This document shows positions 56,848 through 64,000 of a stretch of 64,000 nt of DNA, piece after piece; position 1 is the first letter of the stretch, and each line of letters starts with the position of its first letter. The translations under genes and the position numbers were made by a program. The stretch comes from Apteryx mantelli (taxonomy: Eukaryota; Chordata; Aves; Apterygiformes; Apterygidae), in the NCBI RefSeq assembly GCF_036417845.1, contig NC_089979.1:20912458-20976457 (forward strand). The letters are read 5' to 3'. The notes under the pieces are model-generated. The model made no database searches, had not been told where the DNA came from, and worked only from the letters and a program-made list of their open reading frames with translations.

Positions 56848-59800
56848 AACTGAGTCTCCACAGACTTCTATTTAAGAACTTGAGAGTGTAATAAAAAGTG
56901 AATATCCCTGAGCAGAATGGGTGATGATGAGAAGAAGAAGTGGATATTTTAGTCAGGTACCTAACCCAGTAGCTGAGATTATTTGAAGAGACAGTCTTAC
57001 CGTATTATGAGAGAAGAGGACACAACACTGTTGAAATAAAGATAATTTGGATGGGAAAAAGAGTAGCTGCAGAAGAAAAGGTGGAGTGGAAGAAAATTAC
57101 TTCATATTACATCTCAGAGGAACACCATTTTCTTTATTAAATCTTTTTTTTTCCCTAAAATACACATTTCTATTATCCTCAGGAGTTTAGTGTATTATTT
57201 TAAAAGATGCTCATTTTCAGCTTTAATAAATTTCAATATATCTTTGTTTTATAGAAACAAACTCATGAAAATCTTTATAAAAATGTAATTAAATTTTAAT
57301 TTGAAAGTCACCTTTAACATGATCATCTTTTTTTCCAAGTCCTCATAGCAGGTATCAGTCTACCTATACAAGGAAAATATTATCTTCATCTTTGTGCTTA
57401 TGGTACAAATAGACATAATAAATCCCATATATTTTGAGAAATTGAAAAAAGCGTCCCATTTGAAGGTAGAACATTAGACCATTTCATAATATAAAACTTC
57501 TGGAGCATTCACACTCGCTCTATTGAATCTCTCGATATCCAATATTCTTCATAAAACAATCTACACTCATCTTTTCATTGGGTTTCAGCCATTCAGTGTT
57601 CAACTCCTCGATAATGGTTTCCAAATGATTTTCCCCAAAATTTAACATACTTTCTCAGAGAAAGTCTTATATTGAGTTAAGATAACTTTATCCATTGAAA
57701 TCCATATGTTGAGAAGCATGTAATAATCATTGCTAAATGTATACTTTTAATTTATAAGACAATATATTATGCCAGAAACTAAGATCACACAGTTTTGTTT
57801 TCTAGACTTCAACACTAAAAAGTTTTTTCAGCAGATTCTGAAAGAAATATAATATTTCTTGTTCTGTATTGTCCCAAGATGTACATCCCTTCATCTTTCT
57901 TTCCTTTATCAATTTTAAGATTTTTAAAAATGTGCCTGGGTAAACATTACCTAGAATATGACATTAACCTGGTGTTTACAATAGAAGGGATCATTAAATG
58001 TTTTCCAGAGTGTAAAGACAGTGATCTTGGGGGACATACCTTATAATCTCCATGAATTCAGGACTGGCACAATGACATATCTCCTGTTATTCTAAAATGA
58101 TTTAGGCAAACAAAGAAAAGCAATCAACAGCTTTTGTTACACAGCCTTCATGAACAAATGGCAACTTGCTATCTTGTATGCTTTATTGTAGTATGAAGTG
58201 TATAACTGGGCAATTGCCTAGAAACATACCACCTTTCTCTGTAGTAATAGAAAAGGAGAGAGAATGTTCCCTTATGCTGTTAATTTTTGGATTATCTACT
58301 GCAAAAGTTAATACACTGTCAAAGTTTGTACCCCTTGGTTTATGCTAATATAAGAAACCCCATCTTCTTTTTAGAGAATATTTCTTTGCTTGTGCATGGT
58401 ATGTTACCATACTGATCATGGGTGCAATCCACGTGGAGGTGTTTCTTCATGAACAAAAAAATAAAACCAATCTTTCTGCTCAGTGTTAGATTATAAATAT
58501 ATTGTATTTTCTGCACCCACTAGGTCCTGGGAAATACCCCACAGAGCCAATAAGTTTTGAACACCAGAATTGAAGATATTAAGTAATATGAATTTAGGTT
58601 AACAAAGGATATTCTGGCAATACAGTTCAAAGGGTTTTTTTTGCATTCCAGTGGTAGTTAAAGTAATTTATGTATAAAGTTTATGAGGAATTGTAACACT
58701 ATTTTGTTTTCAGATGCTCTATAAATGTACATTATTGGCTTTTAAGATCAGGTGTGCAGGCCATCTCAAACTCAAGGAAGTATTAAGAAATGAAACATCC
58801 ACCAGCAAAAATAACTCAGGATCAGTCTTCCTTGAAAAGTAAATATTCACATGATTTTCTGATGCTATGTCTACATTAGCAAGTCGTATAGCTCAAGAGG
58901 AGAGCATTTGTATAGTGAAAGAGTTAGTGCTAAGGACCTGATATCCACAGTATACATCTTGAGGAGTGGGATGTATTTTGAACTAGGTCTAGTCTGGTCC
59001 TACAGACTGAATATTCATTAGTGGCTGCAGAATATTAGGTGCACGGGAACACACCTTTTGCTTTAGTTTCAAATGAAAGGAATCTACTTTTTGTCCACTC
59101 CAAGAAAACACAGCAATGTGAATTCAGGTGCAGTAGGTGAGGCAATTGGATTTACTTCAAAAGTGCACCTCTAAAATGTTAACGTGGGGACATCTTGGAG
59201 GCATTTACAGTTCCTTGTCTCTTGATGGCAAGATTCTTCAATTTTTCAAGCGATACCATTGGTGCAGGGTCCCAGAGAGCCTCCATTGCTTTTTTCTCTT
59301 CCCCAGCAGTTCCTCTCTGAAACAATCAAGCTCCAAGGCATCCCATTTGTCATTCCAGTATCATTGTACAGCTTTGAAGCCTTTCTTCTACCATCTTCCC
59401 TGCAGTTCAGAATTTGCCAGCAGCACTGTACCACGCACTAATTCCCTTATCTGTGTGACAAATGAATGCAATAAGCAAATCTCTTAAGGGATGGTCCCTG
59501 CTCCCAAGCTGAGTGTCTGTAGTAGTCCGTGCTAGGTCCATTCCTGTAGGGATGGCCTGTTTCTGACTTAAAGTTCCTCCAAACAATCCAAGTTTGGTTG
59601 CTTTTTTGCTGTAATTGAAAAAAAAAAAAAAGTTGCTGTTCAGTCAATCTTGGGTTGGCTGGAAAAAAAACACAACACTTGCTTTTCTGGAAAAAAATTC
59701 CATTATAGTTGTAAAGGTCAAATCTAATTTGTTTCTCAAGTCAGTCTCTCCAGATTTTTCTTTAGTCAAAGAATTTGCAAATGACATGTTAAAACTGAGA

Positions 59801-61651
59801 GTGGCCCAGTCATGCCTCCTTCATTCAGGCATTTCCCCTATATCCCCTGAGTTTATCTGTTAACTGGGTCATTTTTCCATTTCTTTCACTACCAGTTTGA
59901 TTCTACTGCTCATTTTAGTCCCTTATTCCTTCTTCTGGACTGCTGGTGAACCACTGTCCTAAGTGTATATCTCAAGCCGGCCCACATCTCTGATGTTACA
60001 TCTGTTTGTTGGTCCAAAAACTGAAAGCCTGATCACTGAAAATTTTAAACTCTGAACTTCTAGGTAATGCAATGGCATAATATGATGCATATTTGATAAT
60101 AAAACATCAAAATCCTCATTGATCTTAAATCAAGTTAGGAACCTGTTTATCTAGATTGAAAACAGTTTTTCTGGTGTTTGAAGCAGGGATGATTGAAGGC
60201 TGCAATATGCAATAGACTTTGCTTTTTTTTCAGTTAAACAAATATACTGTAACTCCTTCCTATATTCAGTAAGGTTTTAGTTTCTAAAATTAAAAAAAAA
60301 AGCAACATCTGCTAATGTCTTGAGCAAAAATCATTTATTGATCAGCATGACATCTTAAGCAGTGAATGGCATTTCATGATATGAAGTACAATGGAAGAAA
60401 AGGAAAAAAATGAAGTTAAGCAGTAGTGGAAAATGAGGCAAACCTAGCTATGTGACAGAATTTGAAGAATTTAAATGAAATAACCTTTTAAGGGGCTGGT
60501 TATTTACTTAAGTCATTTATTCATTAGCTTCTCCATTCCCTCCATTACCTTGTTTTCTTGGGGAAAAGAAATTACATCCCTCTTGGTTTTCTTGTATTCT
60601 CTGATGCTTTGTTTCCTTGGAAACAATATCCATTAAGGTTCTCCATTTCCTCTTTCGTTGCCATTTTCTGGATACAGTGAGTATCCCAGACATTTCTGAG
60701 TGGAACATGCTATGGAACTAAGAAAAGGCTACAAAAAAATAGACAATCATGAACCTTTTTTAATGATAAAAAACATGTTAAAAATAGAACATGACAGAAA
60801 AACACTGCTGTGTTTAATATTTCACATACACTTCACATTCTTGAAAGGGCTTCGGGAAGGAAAAGTGAGTGTGGAGGGGAGGGCACTTCTGTGCAAATAC
60901 CTGTATTTAATAGGTGACTAGATTTCAGATGACATTGCTGTTCCACACTGACACAGCTGAAATAGCTTTTCTGTTACTGTTGGCAGTAAAACAAAATTGC
61001 ATCCCACAAAGAACAATATGCATGTAATTGAAACTACAGATGTGTGAACTATTTGAAAATAAGTTCTGCTGGCTAAGACTAAGTGTTTTCTGAACTGTCC
61101 TGGAACCATCTGGGAGATTTTTAGCAATTAGTAAATGTCTTTTTTTTGTTGTTCCATTCCCTTCACCAGGTTGACATAAAGGGTTTGATTATTCTGCCCA
61201 AATTTAGATGCTTAGATTTTAACTGTTTAAGTCCGAGCTGGTAACACACTTAAAGTCACAGGCAAGAAAAAGGTACTTACAGAGGGTGATTCATCTTCTA
61301 AAATATGTGTCTAAGATGGGAAGGATGACCGGCCTTCTGGATATGTTCGCTGCTCTCCACTGACTACAAAAGGAGCCTGGAGGAGTTCAGATTTATAGTC
61401 ATGTAATTCTAGATTAAGCTAAGTGAGATGAAACCTAGTTAGACCTTTTAGGGTACACATATACCTTCCTTACATCCTTTTTATAACTTTTACTTATATC
61501 TTATATATACTCTTTCCCCTGTTTTTTCAATAAACTTAATCTATTGAAAATTGCCAGATCATGTCACAGTTCATTCCAGAAAGAGCCCCTGCTGAAAGCC
61601 TACGATTAGGGCTGGGACCAGTAAAGGATCACAGGCAGTAGTGAGAGGCCT

Positions 61652-61654
<3 letters not shown>

Positions 61655-61685
<31 letters not shown>
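61655..61685. repeat. (TA)n microsatellite
   Basis: About fifteen uninterrupted TA units. Confidence 0.92.
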
Positions 61686-61692
<7 letters not shown>

Positions 61693-62929
61693 GAAATTCC
61701 CTGCTCAGTTGCAGTGAGAACCAGCAGGGGCTACATTTGGTTATCTTAATTTAAAGTTTTCTGGCTGTCTAGATTTTGGTTTTGTGCTCATATACCCTCA
61801 CTGCTTTTGTCTCATCAGACCCAATAAGTAGGTGGAACCCACAGACACCCAGTATAATAGATATTCTCTGAGCAAACACACTTAATTGCTATGGACTCTA
61901 TATACCATATGCTTTGCTAACTACTTTTATTTAAGATCACAGAGGAAAACCATGGCATCAGCAGCCTTTTTTGTATACAAGCACTCACTCACAAGGTGGA
62001 AAAACCAGGTTCAGTTCTTCCTAAGCCTGAAAGGGTTCAGGTCCATATCTTTTCACCTCTCGGCTTAACAGTTCTGCAGAGATAATTTTATTGCTTTCTT
62101 TCGGACTGCAGTTCTGTCACTGTACAGACAATGAGGCAAGACTCATGGGTCCAGGAAAAGAGAATGATTGAAGAGCTATTTCCAAGGCATTTATTTTTTT
62201 TTTTAACTGATTGTTTTAGTGTGGAATGAAAAAACAGGCTTTGTTTTCTCTCACATAGGGTATCAGCATAGTGGGAACTCCTCTTACTCTGTGTATTCTG
62301 ATAGTGAGGCTGGTCAGATAGCTGCAGAAGTGTTTTGTATTGTGGATGTTTCAGTGTCAGTTTTTTAGGTTCATGAGATATCCGCTCTCTCTAGCTTTGC
62401 ACTTATTATCACTAACTCCGAGGTGGCAAGTTACTCTATTCAGTTTCTTCCTCTCCACACACAGCTGACACCAATTTTGTTTTCCTAGAAGGCTTCCCTG
62501 TAGCTTTGGAAGTTTTTAATCCAATCTTTTAGAGTATTTCTAATCTCTGAGGAGATTTGATAGCAGCTCTGTAGATGGAAGCAACATTTGCACTATTAGA
62601 CCTTTGTAGAATAAATTCAGAGAAACTGAATAGAAACGCTAGATGCTTAGAACGTCAGTAGTACTGAACATGTCTGAGAGGGAAAGTTCAATGTGAAAGG
62701 GTAAAGACCATTTATTTGTGAGGTAAATACCAAAAGAACAATCCAGATATTTAGAGGTAGAATAGATAAGATGACAGCTGCTAACAGCCTGAGAAAAAAA
62801 AGAAACAAGATTCTGTTTCTAAGAGTCCAAGTTGGCACCACTGGCGTACAGTATTACCTCTGGATAAAAGCAGAGAGAGTGAAGAATAGTAAATTATTTT
62901 TGAAAATAGGAAGTTAGAAAAAGAATCAA

Positions 62930-63412
62930 ACAGAATCACAGAATCACAGAATGGCTGAGGTTGGAAGGGACCTCTGGAGATCATCTAGTCCAACCCCCCT
63001 GCTCAAGCAGGGTCACCTAGAACACGTTGCACAGGATTGCATCCAGGCGGGTTTTGAATATCTCCAGAGAAGGAGACTCCACCACCTCTCTGGGCAACCT
63101 GTTCCAGTGCTCTGTCACCCTCACAGTGAAAAAGTTTTTCCTCATGTTCAGATGGAACTGTCTGTGTTTCAGTTTGTGCCCATTGCCTCACGTCCTGTCG
63201 CTGGGCACCACTGAGAAGAGTCTGGCTCCATCCTCTCTACACCCTCCCTTTAGATATTTGTACACGTTGATAAGATCCCCTCTCAGCCTTCTCGTCTCCA
63301 AGCTAAACAGGCCCAGCTCTCTCAGCCTTTCCTCATAGGAGAGATGCTCCAGTCCCCTAATCATCTTTGTAGCCCTTCGCTGGACTTGCTCCAGTAGTGC
63401 CATGTCTCTCTT
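62930..63412 (-). mobile_element. CR1 LINE, short 5'-truncated copy
   Basis: A reversed CR1 3' end with nearly three copies of the octamer ACAGAATC at the left (element 3') edge, followed by the 3' UTR and the RT C-terminal coding region. It matches the CR1 at 13268 at roughly 94% of positions by eye. It is cut off abruptly at about 63412, where the 13268 copy continues, so this is a normal 5' truncation. It is young compared with the remnants at 22860 and 28112. Confidence 0.96.
63188..63403 (-). pseudogene. CR1 ORF2 fragment: extreme C-terminal RT region
   Basis: A 71-codon open stretch with [20 protein letters not shown] and [13 protein letters not shown], the same C-terminal block as in the longer CR1 at 13348-14208. 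The true frame is lost downstream of 63188, so only part of the C-terminus is readable. No start exists because the element is truncated. Confidence 0.88.
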
Positions 63413-64000
63413 AAGAACAAGTGTTTATATTTTTATGAATTTCAAACAGAATTAGAGGTGTTCTTCGAGTTGTATAAAAGCATATCATAAGCTAAGAATG
63501 CCCTGGATTTTTATAATACTTGTGTTCCTAATAGACTATGGAAGTTTCCACTGAGCACTTTTTTAGACACCTGCTAAGAAGGAATAAAATCTGTCATATT
63601 TTTTCCTTCCTGCAATGAAGATTTAAAAAAAAAATAGTGACAGGATTTGTCACTGAAATTTTTGTAGTATTTTAGTTGGCATTACTTAACAATATAAATG
63701 TCCTTTTAACATTCTTGTTAACACTGGTGCAGTGAGTACCATATAATATAAGAAGATTATCAAGTCCACCATGCAGAAGAGATGTAAGATATATATCTTT
63801 TAACTCTCACACGAAATTCTCAAATTTCTGGTGAAATTCTGGGGCAAAAAATGCTCTGAGTTCCTGGTTCTCTTCAGTATTTCACAGATAATAATATTCT
63901 GGTTTTGACAGTTTTCACTTAAATGCTGAAGTTAAAATTACATTTAAAGATAATAAAAATTTCCCAGAGGTCTGAACCCTGTTATACTAACACTAGATAT
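63413..64000. other. AT-rich window end, nothing recognised
   Basis: No gene, repeat family or motif was recognised in the last 588 bases. Confidence 0.6.

Larger units (their letters stand above)
42150..62929. other. AT-rich stretch without recognised gene
   Basis: Nearly 21 kb with no recognisable exon, RNA gene or clear transposon. Microsatellites at 42482, 42921, 51179, 56788 and 61655 and a triplicated 12-mer at 55426 are listed separately. Open frames (for example 45764, 46774, 59137) are short and motif-free. Conserved non-coding elements or ancient transposon scraps cannot be excluded. Confidence 0.6.

Noticed and set aside
1..64000. CRISPR arrays, bacterial operons, tRNA or rRNA genes
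   Set aside because: No regularly spaced repeats, no ribosome-binding-site gene clusters and no RNA gene signatures were seen. The window is eukaryotic chromosomal DNA.

Overview
This window looks like AT-rich vertebrate chromosomal DNA, most likely from a bird. The best clues are CR1 LINEs ending in the 8-bp repeat typical of avian CR1 (read here in reverse), two much older CR1 remnants, no L1 or Alu-type repeats that I recognise, and a class III-like endogenous retrovirus. A crocodilian or turtle cannot be excluded from sequence alone. I could not recognise any host protein-coding gene or exon. Most of the window reads as intergenic or intronic sequence.

Layout. 1-13267: unannotated AT-rich DNA with microsatellites and a long polypyrimidine tract (10176-10256). 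13268-15893: a 2.6-kb CR1 LINE on the minus strand, 5'-truncated inside its endonuclease and broken by frameshifts and stops. 15894-29159: mostly featureless, with two eroded CR1 remnants (22860-23430 and 28112-28340). 29160-29858: a sharply bounded CpG island, probably a promoter, with a good splice-donor match pointing outward on each strand. 29859-35191: unannotated DNA with a perfect 14-bp hairpin at 32916-32947. 35192-42149: a complete endogenous provirus on the plus strand. 42150-62929: long AT-rich DNA with microsatellites. 62930-63412: a young, short CR1 copy on the minus strand. 63413-64000: nothing recognised.

The provirus is the main content. It has two 419-bp LTRs differing at 11 sites (all transitions), a 5-bp target duplication (GTCAT), an 18-nt primer-binding site matching the 3' end of tRNA-Ser, and a purine-rich tract beside the 3' LTR. 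Gag, protease and reverse transcriptase form one uninterrupted reading frame with no frameshift or stop between gag and pol. That frame ends at an amber codon just before the RNase H region. The RNase H-integrase part continues in the same frame and is broken once by a frameshift inside integrase. All RNase H and integrase catalytic acidic residues can still be seen. A short env follows, broken by two frameshifts and one opal codon, with a gamma-type CX6CC transmembrane subunit. Class III-like features (5-bp duplication, tRNA-Ser primer, no Cys-His box in Gag) together with a gamma-type env suggest a mosaic lineage. The copy is defective in pol and env.
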